Assembly: GCA_964019425.1 (NCBI GenBank)
Contig: OZ025856.1
Span: 124,001-188,000 of the forward strand
Origin: Flectonema sp. DT1601
Lineage: Eukaryota; Euglenozoa; Diplonemea; Diplonemida; Diplonemidae
DNA: 64,000 nt
Direction of reading: 5' to 3'
The notes beneath the pieces were generated by a model. The model did no database searches. It worked only from the letters and a program-made list of their open reading frames with translations, and was not told where the DNA came from. Both the position numbers and the translations under genes were made by a program. Positions 1 through 10,960 of this stretch are shown here, piece by piece; the stretch's first letter is position 1; every line of letters begins with the position of its first letter.

Positions 1-610
1 GAGTGTTTGGTTTTTGTTGAGAAACAAGTCTAAGAATCGATTTAAAATTAAACTCGAAATCAAGAGAATGAACTACTAAGAAACTATTTTGATACACTAA
101 ACCAGACTCTAGTAACGTTTCATACAAAGGTTGATTGGATTGACTCTCAATAACATCGATAAATAACTGCGAGTGTAGCAGTCTTAATTCTTTCTTTGAT
201 AATTCAAAACCTGCCGTGAAGCATCTAATTGTTGTTTTTATAGACTGACTACCATAATGAGAAGTAATGGACTTCGATATTAACTTTAAATCTTTGAACC
301 AGTCACCTTGGAGAAATATTATTATCGTGATTGTTCTCTCGGAAGCATCTGCCACCGTGTAATTATGATGGAAGTTACTAACTGAAGCATTGCTTCGAAC
401 TTGTAAAAGCCATGATCGTAGTGCATCCTTCTTGTTAACTTCCGTGGCTAATTGTGGACTTGTTTCTGGTTGTGATAATGAGTCCTCGTTAAGTACGTTT
501 ATTGAATGTGAATTGTGACTGGGTAAAGCCATATGAAAAGAAAAGGACGCGAACAACGTCATCGCAACTCCAATCATGATGGAGGCAGCAACAGTTAATC
601 GCCTCCTCAT
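1..610 (-). CDS. Type II membrane protein, N-terminal part (possible Golgi glycosyltransferase)
   Basis: The minus-strand frame opens with ATG at 610 and stays open to the left edge (203 codons), so the C-terminus is missing. The N-terminus MRRRLTVAASIMIGVAM is a short Arg-rich cytoplasmic tail followed by one hydrophobic signal-anchor (about residues 5-30), the classic type II arrangement of Golgi enzymes. A Ser/Asn-rich stem follows, with two N-glycosylation sequons (NAS and NYT, about residues 75-87). A beta-strand-rich start of a globular domain (TITIIIFLQGDWFKDL, about residue 95) resembles the opening of a GT-A type nucleotide-sugar transferase domain. No DxD or other catalytic motif lies in the visible part, so the enzyme assignment is inference from architecture. 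Only the signal-anchor and coding status are well supported. Confidence 0.6.
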   Translation of the reverse strand, partial: MRRRLTVAASIMIGVAMTLFASFSFHMALPSHNSHSINVLNEDSLSQPETSPQLATEVNKKDALRSWLLQVRSNASVSNFHHNYTVADASERTITIIIFLQGDWFKDLKLISKSITSHYGSQSIKTTIRCFTAGFELSKKELRLLHSQLFIDVIESQSNQPLYETLLESGLVYQNSFLVVHSLDFEFNFKSILRLVSQQKPNT

Positions 611-830
611 TGTTCCCCTGACCCACTGAAAAGAATTGGTTGATGTAGTTAAAATCAATCACAACAACAATTCCATTGCATCTGAGAAAGAAGAAAAACT
701 TAATAAATTAAATATTATTAAATAACTAACTTTTAACTACAATGTGATGTATAGACTTAGGATCGAAGTGCACTCAATTTTTTTTCGTTCTCCACTAATT
801 ATAATATTTGGAGATCTGTCTAATATAGAA

Positions 831-863
<33 letters not shown>

Positions 864-2843
864 CCTTTTCTTTTTTTTTTTTTTATGTTTCTTTTGTTTT
901 CGTTTTTTTTTGTTTTTAGTACTTCTGGTTCCATTTTGCTTATTATAGCCTTTTTAGAAATCTCTTGTAGAAGTTTTTTTTATGCACGAGCTCTGACACC
1001 TATGTTAGGGCTGCGACTCTTTATTTTTTTTATTTATTTTTTTTTTTTCTTCTTTATTTTTTTCTTCTACTTACGCAAAGCTGCTAGTTGCCAGATGCCA
1101 CCGGATCAGGGGGGTAGGGATGAGGAAAGGAGGTAACATGTGTGTCACTATTGTTATTTATGGCAGCCCGTAGCTGACATGAAAAATTCTTCATCCATTT
1201 CGTTTTTCATTTTGAGACCACGATTTGCAACCAGCCGCTGACAGTCTTCACGCACAGAACAGTAAAAAATATATCGGGTTTTCGCAAGTCTCTGGATTCC
1301 CGCTGTACACAAAAATAGATTTGCCAAATCAACGTAAAGCCGTGCTCTATAACGCCCCTGCAAGCCTGGACTATTTAAAAAAAAAAAAAAAAAAATCCCA
1401 AAAGACAGCTGCTTGCAGAAATCTCATTGTAAATTATGAGCCATATACGTCTTTCGTGAAAGAAATCACAATAACATCAAGATAAAAAAAAAAACTATGT
1501 TGACGGGAAGCAGGAAAGGCAGCGGCGAGGGTACGGGGTAAGAATGAAAAAAAAAGAAAAAAAAGAAAAAAAAAAAAAACCAAAAATTATCCTATCCTTT
1601 TTTTTTTTTTTTTTTTTTAAAAAATAAACAGAATCACATTATATGTACAAATGAGAAATTCCAGTCGCTTTTAACGGAGACTGCAAGCTCTAAAATAAAA
1701 ACCCCCCCCCGCACGCTAATTATAAACAACAAGTGACGTAAGGGGATTGCCATCCTTTTTAGCTTGTGTAAAACAGTAAACCTTTGAGTTAAATGCAAAC
1801 TTGTAAAAAAGTGTTGACAACACAAATACCTAAGTTCACCACTAAGAACAGACTTCCACACGTTTCCCTCGAATAGGAATCCCCCACAGCTCATCAGAGT
1901 GGTAGCAGGAAAACTAACCATTTTTATTATTATTATTTTTTTTTTTTTATCTTCTTTTTTCTACTCATTTTCTTATTGTGATCCATTCCTTCTTTTTTTT
2001 TTTTTTTTTTTTTTTTTTTCTTTTTTTCTTTTTTCTTCGTTCTTTTCTTTAATTTATTCCCTCAAATCTTCTCGTTCAAAAAATGCCAATAATACACGTG
2101 TGTATACTTATACGGAATTTTCCTTTGGGAGAAAAATAACGGACATGGGTATAGACAGCAAAAAGAAATCAAGCAAAGCATTAACTGCAGACCTCTCTAG
2201 AAGAGATACAGTTTTGAACGACTTGACTTTCACTCTCGTCCCATCAAGTCATACGTAGTTTCTTGATTATGAATTTATGTGTATTTGACCGTGTACTTTT
2301 CTCTCCCTTTTTCCTTTTCTCTTTTAGTTGCATCGCTGAAACCAAACATTCTTCTTACTCTTTGGTTAATAGTCTCAGCCAGCGACTGCGAAAAAGCTTT
2401 TTTTTCTTTTCCAAAAAAGAGAATATATGTAGCCATAAATTCAAAATGTTTTACACACCTGAGCTGTGGCTTTTTTTTTTTTTTTTTTTTTTTTTTTGCC
2501 TTTCATTCATCATTTTGATATGACAAACTGCTGTTGGGCTTGTTTTAACAAATGTGGACAACAAGAAGTCCAGTATCCTTAACATGTCACAGGGGGGATG
2601 TAGAAACCAACGCCGCCATTAAGAACAGGAACATCAGAAGAGAATTAACAAGGAGAGGGGGGAAAAGAAAAAAAAAACAAACAAACATGCATAATAATGC
2701 CCTCTTTTCTTTTCTTTTTGTTTCTTTCGTTCCTTTTTTTTTTTTTTTTTTTTTTTTTTTTCCAAACCAAATCCACTGACATAAGAAGGTGTTCTTTCTT
2801 TTTTTTCTTTTTGTTATAGTAAAGGATACACATCATTCATAAA
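611..2843. other. Intergenic, A/T-homopolymer rich
   Basis: No recognisable gene. It holds many long T-runs (for example around 839-863, 1600-1618, 1999-2019, 2473-2497, 2735-2761) and A-runs, with complex sequence between them. A minus-strand open stretch at 1154-1357 preceded by a splice-acceptor-like CTTGCAG is discussed as a finding. Confidence 0.6.
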
Positions 2844-3852
2844 TTATCCAGATAGCACCTTTGCTTTGAATTCATCTGTGAATTGCACAATGATCATTGT
2901 CATGTTGTCACAGCCTACACCAGTCGCGCTGTTGTTGTTGTTTTATTAGGTTCTCCTCTCTGATTAATTCGGTACAAAAAAAGAACATACCGAGGAGCGA
3001 GGCACTTTTCGAATGTTTTCTCGCAGATGGCTGCAAGATCTTGAGAGTGTTGCAACTCTTCGCGAACGTGAGCAACGACTTGTTCATTGGACATGACATC
3101 CCAAATACCATCACACGCGAGTACAATAAATTCATCTTCTGGGTTCATACTCTCTCTGATAATTTCTGGTTGCGCGCAGACCATTTGTTCTTCAGCTCTG
3201 AGTTGGGTATTTTGTTTGAAAGTGAAATCTCCAATTGCCCTACTCAATGCCAGGTTACCGTTTACTCTTCCAGCGGTAACGTACCCGCCCGCTAATTGGA
3301 TTCTTTTCATTTCAGCATCATTAGTAGGCTTGTGATCAAATGAGAGGGGTACTGCTCTACCTCCTCTACTTAGTACTGCTCTTGAATCACCTGCGTTTGC
3401 ACAAATAATTTCACCTTTTGTTGTGACTAAGCAGGAGACAGCAGTACAACCACTAGGATCATGTCTCAAATCAGATGAAAGCAAGTCCATATCTGTACCC
3501 AGGAATCCCTCATTCATCGCCTCTTCCCACTCACCCTTTTTAAAGTGCTGGGAAGCTGCAACTCTGCCATGGAGTTTCTCTCCGCAATACCGCGCTATCT
3601 TTTCACCACAGTGACCATCATAAACTGCAAAAAAGGCGCAGCTCGGATCTTCTGGCATGCTCAGTACGGTTGTGTGTGCATCTTCCATACCTCTTCTCCA
3701 TCTGTCGTTGATTGTTTAGTTGTTAGTTATTGTTTGATTTAACAAAATATGAATACATACCCTTGCATTCCAGAGGCTCCAACCTTGAAGTAAGAATTGA
3801 TAAGCTCCTGAGAATACTTGTCCAAAACGGGTTTCGATAAAGTGTCGCCCAT
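2844..3852 (-). CDS. PP2C/PPM-family Ser/Thr protein phosphatase
   Basis: Metal-dependent Ser/Thr phosphatase. Three exons on the minus strand: 3852-3761, 3701-2991 and 2928-2844. Introns of 59 and 62 bases both start GTATGT and end CAG. Joined, they give 295 residues, the size of a bare PP2C catalytic domain. Visible family motifs are WRRGMEDAH (completed by the first splice), VYDGHCG (the DGHGG metal motif with Cys in place of Gly), GDSRAVL, ALSRAIGD, ACDGIWDVM and, only after the second splice, GCDNMTMIIVQF carrying the last metal-binding Asp. Reading through instead gives a nonsense tail, which supports both introns. The N-terminus MGDTLS fits an N-myristoylation signal, as known for PP2C-alpha/beta, although Asp3 is not ideal. 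The start at 3852 is the first ATG and adds a normal lead-in before the core. Confidence 0.95.
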
Positions 3853-4974
3853 GTTTATAAATTACGTAGTTGTTGTTGTTGTTGTTATAAAAGGTTTCCC
3901 TCTCTCTTTTTTTTTTTTTTTTTTTTTTTTTTTGCGCGACACGTGGTCTCGCCACCACCACCTGGATTTAAAGAAAAATAAGAAAACGCTGAAGAATTTT
4001 TTAAAACAAGATACCACATAGCTAGCTCATGCCTACAACAAGCCTGTCAAGAAATGGGTATTAATTCACGTATGAAAAAAAACAACAAGGAAACTAACAG
4101 TAGAGATTTGCAGGGATAAAAACTAAAAAAAAAATTTAAAGAAAAAAGAAAAAAGAAAAAAAAAAGGTATGTTGGAAGAGAAATGTAAGCAGAGAGGAAG
4201 CGAGGCAAAAAGTAAGGGGCGAAAAGATGGAACGATAGTCACTCACCTAGTTAATGGGAAGAATGGAAAAAAAAAAGAAAGAAAAAAAAAAGTGTTTGTG
4301 GATTTTACTATTTCATGCGTGAGTTTAAAAAGAATAAATAAAATGCAAAATCACAACGCACTAAGTTATTTTAAAGTGTCTACATATTTTTTTTTAAATT
4401 TTTTTTTTTTTTTTTTTTTTAAATTCCTTTTCTTTTAATATAAGTGGCAATAATATCTATTAGCATATTTGTTTCAAATTAAATAAAAAAAAGCAAAGAG
4501 TACATTTCCCCTGACTCAGAGGAGTGGCAAGTCTTCCCCAACAACGTTAACTGGAGAAAGTACATCAACGATTTCGATTTGGATTTTTTTTTTTTTTTTT
4601 TTCCTTTCAATAAAAAGAGAACTAGAATGGACATAAACAATAATAAATAACAACAGTAGTGAAGACGGTTTTTCTTTTTTTTTTTTCCTTTTATGTTTGC
4701 GTGTGTTTTTTTTTTTTTTTGTATTGTTTTATTAAAGAACAAAACTAAGTCTAAAAACTTAGTAAAAGACGGTCTATCACTTTTTTTTTTTTGCAGTTTT
4801 TTTATTATTTTTTTTCTAAAAGAATTATCAAACAAAAAGAGCCAAATGTTATTCACAAAGAGGCTGTTCACGATTGGACTGAAGCTTCGGAGGATATTCA
4901 TTGTCCGAGTCTCCTATCTGAAACAATCGCGATTTTTTTTTTTTTTTTTTAATTATTCTACAATATTCTTTTTT
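3853..4974. other. Intergenic, homopolymer rich
   Basis: T-runs near 3908-3933, 4400-4420, 4587-4603, 4708-4721 and 4933-4950. No gene seen. On the coding strand of the neighbouring PP2C gene, the run at 3908-3933 is an A-tract about 60 bases upstream of its ATG. The stathmin-like gene is followed within about 30 bases of its stop by an A-tract in its own sense. Confidence 0.55.
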
Positions 4975-6069
4975 TTAGTTAGTGGATTCTTGCTGTTCAG
5001 CAGTGTCCTCTTTTTTTGATTCCCTCCACTTCTGAAGGGTAGTTGTTACCTTTTCGTGGTGAGCATTCAAACTTTCTTTCTGTCCGTTTAATCTTGATTC
5101 TCTACGCTGAGAAGCCTGTTCAACTCTTTCGATGACTGCGTCTGAAGTTATGTTTTTCTTTGCGGCAGCAACTTGCTCGACCTTCTTGTGATGGTCAGAG
5201 AGCTTTTCAATAGTTTCTTGTTGCATGCGCTCTCTTCTCTCAGATGCGGCTTTTTGAGATGCGATGACGGCAGTTGCTGGCTTCTTCTTTGAAATCTTTT
5301 TAGCAACAGCCTTGACTTTCGCATTATGAGCGACGACCTTTGACAACACGGCTCTTCTGTTAACAGCTCTTCTGTAGTCAGCTGCCTTCAATCTGTCTTG
5401 GTCTCTAATCTTTGGCTTCTCAATTCTAGCTTTTGTGTGTTTTGGAACCCAGCTTTTCTTAGTTTCAGTTGGTTTCGTAACCTCGGTGGAGACCTCGGTG
5501 GTCTCTACTGGCATGGCTTCTTCTTTCTTCATGACTTCACTAGCGGCAGAGATCAACGCTGAGGTGGCCTCATCAGATTCAGGTTTCTTACTACGCCACT
5601 GGTTAAGAAGTCCGAGTACTTTCTGATGGTGGGCTTGAAGATTAGTTTTCTGTTCAGTGCGAAGACTCTCACGACGGATTTCAGCGTTCTTCACCTTTTC
5701 TGACACCGGGCTTGGAGGAGACGAAGTCTTCTTGGCGGCGAGAGCCCTTACTTTGTTGTGATGGGAGGCGAGTCTCTGGAGTTCTTTTTGCAGAATTTCG
5801 ACTCTGCGGTTCTCAGCAGCAATGAGGTTAGCGATCTGTTGGTCAGCAGAAGGCTTCTTTGACTTCTTCGCAACAGTTTTTACCCTCATGTTGTGAGCAA
5901 CAACCTTTCCAAGAATTTCTCTTCTGACAACTGCTCTTCTGTAGTCAGCTGCCTTCGTCTTCTCAGAATGTCTAATCTTCGTCTTCTCAATTCTGGCCTT
6001 CGTGTGCTTTGGCTCCCAGTTGCTGTTTGGGCTGGCTGGGATGACGTTAGCAATAAGTTCAACAGACAT
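4975..6069 (-). CDS. Stathmin-like tandem-repeat coiled-coil protein
   Basis: Single-exon frame of 364 residues, highly charged and almost entirely helical in composition. It is built of two similar halves of about 165 residues, each opening with a conserved PKHTKARIEK block (about residues 20 and 209). Each half contains three modules with the pattern A-x-x-RR-x-x-x-L...L-x-x-H-x-x-KV...KK, for example ENRRVEILQKEL...HHNKV and ASERRERMQQET...HHKKV. This RR-helix plus KV/K pattern resembles the tubulin-binding helices of the stathmin family, which sequesters alpha/beta-tubulin. The tandem architecture would offer several binding surfaces. Stathmin kinship is inferred from pattern only; it could be an unrelated helical repeat protein. 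The start is the first ATG and the stop is TAA. Confidence 0.75.
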   Translation of the reverse strand: MSVELIANVIPASPNSNWEPKHTKARIEKTKIRHSEKTKAADYRRAVVRREILGKVVAHNMRVKTVAKKSKKPSADQQIANLIAAENRRVEILQKELQRLASHHNKVRALAAKKTSSPPSPVSEKVKNAEIRRESLRTEQKTNLQAHHQKVLGLLNQWRSKKPESDEATSALISAASEVMKKEEAMPVETTEVSTEVTKPTETKKSWVPKHTKARIEKPKIRDQDRLKAADYRRAVNRRAVLSKVVAHNAKVKAVAKKISKKKPATAVIASQKAASERRERMQQETIEKLSDHHKKVEQVAAAKKNITSDAVIERVEQASQRRESRLNGQKESLNAHHEKVTTTLQKWRESKKEDTAEQQESTN

Positions 6070-6394
6070 GTTTGAGTTGGTTTAAAGTTGCAAATATAAG
6101 GCTGTGAGGAATAGAAGCATAAATTATAACATGATGACATACATCATATAAAAAGTAAGCCACGATAAGCTCTTCGCGTCTTTAGTTGTGTTTAGTACCT
6201 GATACAAGTATCACTACTAATAACATTTTTAAGAACTATAGTCAGTTTGTTATCACCATAAGGGTTAAGAGAAATTAATAAGATCCAAAGAAAATGAGAC
6301 AACCGCTGTGCCGTTATCCTGAAATCACAGTATGTGTGTAAGCAACAGACGGTAGAAGACGTAACAAAATAAACCAAATCAAACTAATATAATT

Positions 6395-8361
6395 CTAATC
6401 CCAAGACCCATCCGAAGATGACTCGTCAGAGTCTTGGTGAAGGTTAGCAAACCTTTTCGATAACTTCTCTCCAACACTACCAGCAGCGTATCGTGGCTTT
6501 TCCACAGCCGCTACAGTGACTGGTCGCAGTTTCTTTCCGCTTCGGATTTGATCTAACAAAGCGTCACGCGCTGACTTTACAGGCGGCGCTCGTGGAGGAG
6601 CTTGTGTTAGATTTGACTTTCCTTTTAATATCTGTTTGTGATGTTATAATTTACTATTTCTGTTTATCATAATTGTGGCAAACTAATTATAGCAAACTGT
6701 GACTGGCACGCTGCTCTCTTTTTGACTCTTCGTGGTATTTGTCAGCTGCACTACTTCTACAGAATTGTGAGAAAAAAGAAAATAAAACAAACCAATTCAC
6801 TCATCAGATTGCCAACACCACTCGCAGGAGGTGCAGCACCCGCTTTTGGTGGTGGTGGTGGGATGCCGCCCGGTGGAGGAGGAGGAACACCTTGCGGAGG
6901 CGGAGGAGGGATACCGCCTGGCGGAGGCGGGGGAGGAATCCCTCCCGGAGGTGGAGGTGGGCAACCAGCCGGCGGAGGAGGCGGAGGTCGCACTCCTCCA
7001 GATGAAGGTGACGGCTGAACAACGGATGGCGGCGGAGGCGGCACTCTCGCAGGCGGCGGCGGTGCTACAGCAGCAGACACGGGAGGCGGCGGCACCCCCG
7101 CTACTGGGGGCGGAGGTACTGGCGCAACAGCACTGGGTGGAGGCGAAAAGCTGGCCACTGGCGGCGAAGGAGAAGGAAGAGGTGAAAAAGCAGCAACTGT
7201 TGCCACATTTGAAGGAGGAGAGAACGTTTGCTGCTGTTGTTGCTGTATCACTGGTGACGGAGGAACAAATGTTGTAGCTGCTGCAGATATTACTTGTGGC
7301 ACACACTGCGGACTAACACTTTCTTGAGATACAGGCGCAAGTTGCGGCACACTCGGTGGACCAACACTTTGCTGAGATACAGGCGCAAGTTGCGGCACAC
7401 CACTCGGTGGACTAATACTTTGCTGCTGCGGCAATGGAGAAGATTGAGATAACGGAGTAGACGACGCAACGGAAACAACAGGAGACGTTGGCGGGAAGCT
7501 GAATGATGCTGGCGGAGGTGCAATTGGAATCGGAACCGCTTCAGGTTGCGTTGTCGGCGATTCAAAAGCAGGCAGAAAGGGATCATCATGTTGTGGGACT
7601 TGTTGCTGATGAAGTTGTTTATCAAATAGTTTTGGTGAGTCTGGTTTTGGTCTTTCTTTTTCAACAACTGTCGGCAGCTCATCAAACCGAGCAGCATCAT
7701 CATCTACTTTTTTACTTACTTTTACAGTTGTAATAACCTTCGAGTGACTCACACCTAGAGCAGGAGTTGTTGGGGTACTGATTGTTGATTTTTGTCGCTT
7801 ACGTTCCTCATTTGACTTTGTGCGCTTTGTGATCTCGCGATTCATTTCGCTCTCCCACTTCATACGGACGGCGTTTGGGTCGGAATAGAGCATCGTACAA
7901 GAAGGAGTCTTCGCAGTGATACCTTCCCTTCCAAGAAACTTATCAAACAGCTCGAGAGACGGCTTTTTTGGTAAAGAAGCGAGCTGCTGTTGGACAACAA
8001 GTGGTCGAGTTTCTGATCGAAGTAGTTTTTCATCTTCGAATTCTTTTCCAGAATATGCTGCCCCTTCATTAGATGCCGTAGCCCTCTTATCTTTTAGTGT
8101 TTCCATATCCTTTTTAGTTGAAACTAAGCTTACTTCAACCTGTTTTACTCGGTCTCCAAGACTTTCCGTTTTCGCTATTATCCCACGACAAACTGATTCA
8201 TGATAGGCAGCAAACTGACTCGTGTTTTTCAATACTCCCAACAGTGACGTGATTGATGCTTTATGCGATGCACTCCCTTCACTAAGCCATACCGCTTCAG
8301 GTATTAATTCTTGCCCTGACTTGTCACAGCTTGGGATGGTTTTTAAGGCTGTTCCGAACAT
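6395..8361 (-). CDS. WAVE/SCAR-family actin nucleation-promoting factor
   Basis: Arp2/3 activator of the SCAR/WAVE type. Two exons: 8361-6793 (523 codons) and 6631-6395, with an intron 6792-6632 starting GTTTGT and ending ACAG, phase 0. The product is 601 residues. The N-terminal region (about 30-110) has a helical stretch like the SCAR homology domain. A basic segment follows (about residues 165-195, MKWESEMNREITKR...ERKRQK), as in WAVE. Then comes a long Pro-rich region (about 270-515) with at least eight PPPPP-G modules expected to bind profilin-actin and SH3 domains. Exon 2 supplies a WH2 motif (ARDALLDQIRSGKKLRPV), a connector, and an acidic tail ending DSDESSSDGSWD with the Trp that contacts Arp2/3. 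Without exon 2 the protein would lack its active VCA module, so the intron is well supported. Only one WH2 is seen. Confidence 0.92.
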
Positions 8362-8833
8362 TTATTTCTCCACTACAACATGAAATAACATTGTACTACT
8401 TAATGGAAAACGTACTAACAACAACTCGTCCTTTACTACCTCCGATACAGCTGCTTTAAGACCCCTGTTTTAGAAAGAAATATTACTCATTTATCCTTTA
8501 GTGACCTTCAGCTGTAATTCAATTCCCCTCTAAAGGAATGGCTGTTATAAATGTGAAAAAAAAACTCCTTCTGGAATGCGCAATGGCGCAATGATCTAAA
8601 AGGAAAAAATCGATGTCTGTTGTTGTTAGCAGTAATATTTTTGTTATTGTTACCACGTACACTGATCAATATTGTGAAGGGAGAGGACCCTTTCAAAAAG
8701 AACTGGACTTGACTGAAAACTGATTTTTAAGTTTTTTTGCGAATAAACGCCGTCAGCCAAAACTGTAAAACTATGAAAAAGAAAAAAAAAAAAAAAACAT
8801 TATCTTTGTTTTGTTTAAAAACAAAGGGGAAAG

Positions 8834-8873
<40 letters not shown>

Positions 8874-8904
8874 GAAAACTAACAAAGTGATTCAACTAAA
8901 ATTC
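8362..8904. other. Intergenic spacer
   Basis: Contains A-runs at about 8782-8796 and 8842-8869. The second is a T-run in the FKBP sense strand just past the FKBP stop. No gene seen. Confidence 0.5.
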
Positions 8905-10660
8905 TTATTTAGCAGCAGCCTCGTCAGGACCAACAATAGGCGAGTCTACTACTACTTTGGTTACGGTGTCAGGACACCAATCTCCTTCCTCTTCTGTTTT
9001 GTTTAGTGTTGTTATTGTTTATTTAAGATATGTAAATAAAGAATCAGTTTTTGTTGTATAAATGGATACCTGTTTCTCCAACACGGAGCCAGTTAGTGAT
9101 TTCATTAGGCATGATGCAGTTATCGTGTGGAGCATCAGCTTTAATGTATCCAAGACCAGCAGCAATACCGTCAACCTTTCCAATCTTCCAGGTGTTGTTA
9201 GGATCCGAGAATACTCTCCAGGCAGCAAGAGACGGATCTTCATGTTGACGAATCCAAAGTGGATGGTCGCGATGGCATTCAAACATATCAAGATGGTACT
9301 CACCACAAGCCTCTTCAGTTGAACAAGAGTTTATAAATAATTTTCGAGGGACTTCATCTTTGTACTCAAGTTCTTTTTTAGCTGCTGAAGCAGGAGTTGG
9401 GTTGATTGGTTTTTGCATGCTGCTCTTCTCAAACATTCCTGCGAAAGTAGCACGATCCTTCTTCTTCTGATCGGCCTTTGCCTTTGAGATGGCTGCCAGT
9501 TCTGTCTTTGCGGAAGAGTTCTCGGGTTCTATTTCCAATAGAAGCCTTGCGTCATCTGCAGCACCCGGGAAGTCACCACGAAGTCTCTTTGCTTTTGCGC
9601 GTCTAGCGATGGCTCTGACGTGTTTTGGTTTAATTTCGAGAGCCTTTGTGCAGTTAGTCTCCGCGTTGTAGTACTCTTTTAGCTCCAGCTGGACTGCTGC
9701 CAAGTTAGTCAGAAGTGGTAGTCTCGCTTCTTTAAGAGCTTCTTCATCTCCTTCAACAAAGGCAAGTCCCGCCTCGTACTTTGCAACAGCGCGCTTGAAT
9801 CTTTTTGCTTTGTAAAGGTCATTTCCCTGATTCTTACGGTTTTCTCCCTCAGTTATCTTGTCAGCAGTTGTTTTCACTTCGTACTTCTCTTTTGGAGAAC
9901 TGAAGTCTGATACCGATAAGAAAACAATAACTTCGGTACCTTCAATCGAGTACTGTGACCAGTCACCTCTCTTGATGATGAATTTAGAGCTTTCTCCTCC
10001 CTGCATAGTTTTGACAGCGTTTTCCAGTTCTTTTGGCATTTGTTCGTCACCCATGATGGCGTTGAATTCTGGTGTTTGTGGAGCGGCGGATAAGATTTGA
10101 TCGAAGTCCTCATCATCATCGTCTTCTACTCCGTTAAATTTTGAGATACTGTGGATTGTTAATTTAACTTCTGATTCGTAGGTTGGGCGCTTGTAAGAGA
10201 AATCAGCTTCTGGAGAACTTTTAATGACTTCTTTTAGAAGTGATTTGTTCTTAGCTTCTGACACATCTTCAAGACTTGACCAACTTAATAACTCAACATC
10301 AAACAATAAGGTAGCACTTGGTGGGATGGTTGGTACTCGGCCATCTTCTCCATAGGCGTATTCGTGGTGGCATCTGAGAGTGGCTTGTTCACCCTTTCTC
10401 ATTGTAGCAACACCTTGTTCCCATCCTTTGATAACACTACCTTGTCCCAAGTTAAATGTAAAAGGGTTCCCTCTGTCTCTTGAAGAGTCAAATTTCGATC
10501 CGGTTGTCAGAGTTCCTACGTAGTGAACCTCCACTTTAGCACCCTTCTTTGGGAACTTCTTTCCGTTACCTGGCTTAATGCAGGTTTTAGTCAACTTTCC
10601 ATCACCACTGATGTCGTGGACTTCTCCCTCTTTTGTAGCGAGAATTATCTTGTCAGCCAT
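8905..10660 (-). CDS. FKBP-type peptidyl-prolyl isomerase with TPR repeats (FKBP52-like) and a novel C-terminal domain
   Basis: Peptidyl-prolyl cis-trans isomerase and probable Hsp90 co-chaperone. Two exons: 10660-9070 and 8993-8905. The intron 9069-8994 (76 bases, GTATCC...ACAG, phase 1) removes an early stop and adds 29 residues (EEEGDWCPDTVTK...DEAAAK). Total is 559 residues. Domain 1 (about 40-130) has canonical FKBP motifs: VEVHYVGTL, GSKFDSSRDR, FNLGQGSVIKGWEQG, GEQATL, YAYGE. Domain 2 (about 155-255) is a degenerate FKBP fold. TPR repeats follow (about 270-390, NQGNDLYKAKRFKRAVAKYEAG onward). After the TPRs, instead of the usual short calmodulin-binding tail, there is a Cys/Trp-rich extension of about 120 residues (about 440-559) that I do not recognise. 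Start is the first ATG, preceded by an A-rich leader. Confidence 0.93.
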
Positions 10661-10960
10661 TTTATTATTATTTGTGTTTTTTTGTTTTTTTTTTTTTCTT
10701 ATCTGTCTGTTTTAAAATTACATGACAATTATTCGTTTTATTGATTCGGGGAAGAAAAAAAAAAAAAGAGAGAAAAACGTATGTACAAAGATACAGGTCG
10801 GTCTGCCCGAGAAACAGCCCTTAAAATGAATACAATAAAATTTAAAGAACGAAAAGAAAAAAAACCCCATTCAGATAAAAATCCTTTTTTATATTTTAAT
10901 TGATTCGCATAAATAAACGGCTCTTAATCTGAATGGCTTTCTTTCTCCGACTTTGTAATA
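10661..10960. other. Intergenic spacer with a hairpin repeat copy
   Basis: Contains T-runs/A-runs upstream of the FKBP start (10678-10696) and the hairpin repeat at 10867-10936, which sits directly 3' of the next gene's stop. Confidence 0.5.
10867..10955 (+). repeat. Hairpin repeat X, copy 1
   Basis: Shares the left arm CCATTCAGAT, an inner TTGATTCGCA, and the right arm AACGGCTCTTAATCTGAATGG with copies at 13502 and 29156. The arms CCATTCAGAT and ATCTGAATGG are exact inverse complements, so the element can fold into one closed hairpin. Inner part is shorter than in the other two copies. The downstream mini-hairpin is degenerate here. It begins within 10 bases of the stop codon of the gene at 10961-11653 (3' side). 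Confidence 0.65.

Noticed and set aside
744-1136. Plus-strand open frame of 130 codons, and many like it (1899, 46280, 40956, 49124)
   Set aside because: The length comes from T- or A-runs read as Phe or Lys. No motif, no start context, opposite strand to all real genes.
1855-1900. Hammerhead-ribozyme-like words on the minus strand (CTGATGAG ... GAAAC ... GTC)
   Set aside because: The segments between the core words do not form stems II and III.
6831-7277. Plus-strand and alternate-frame open stretches opposite the WAVE proline region
   Set aside because: They are shadows of GC-rich CCN/GGN repeats; the WAVE frame has the motifs.
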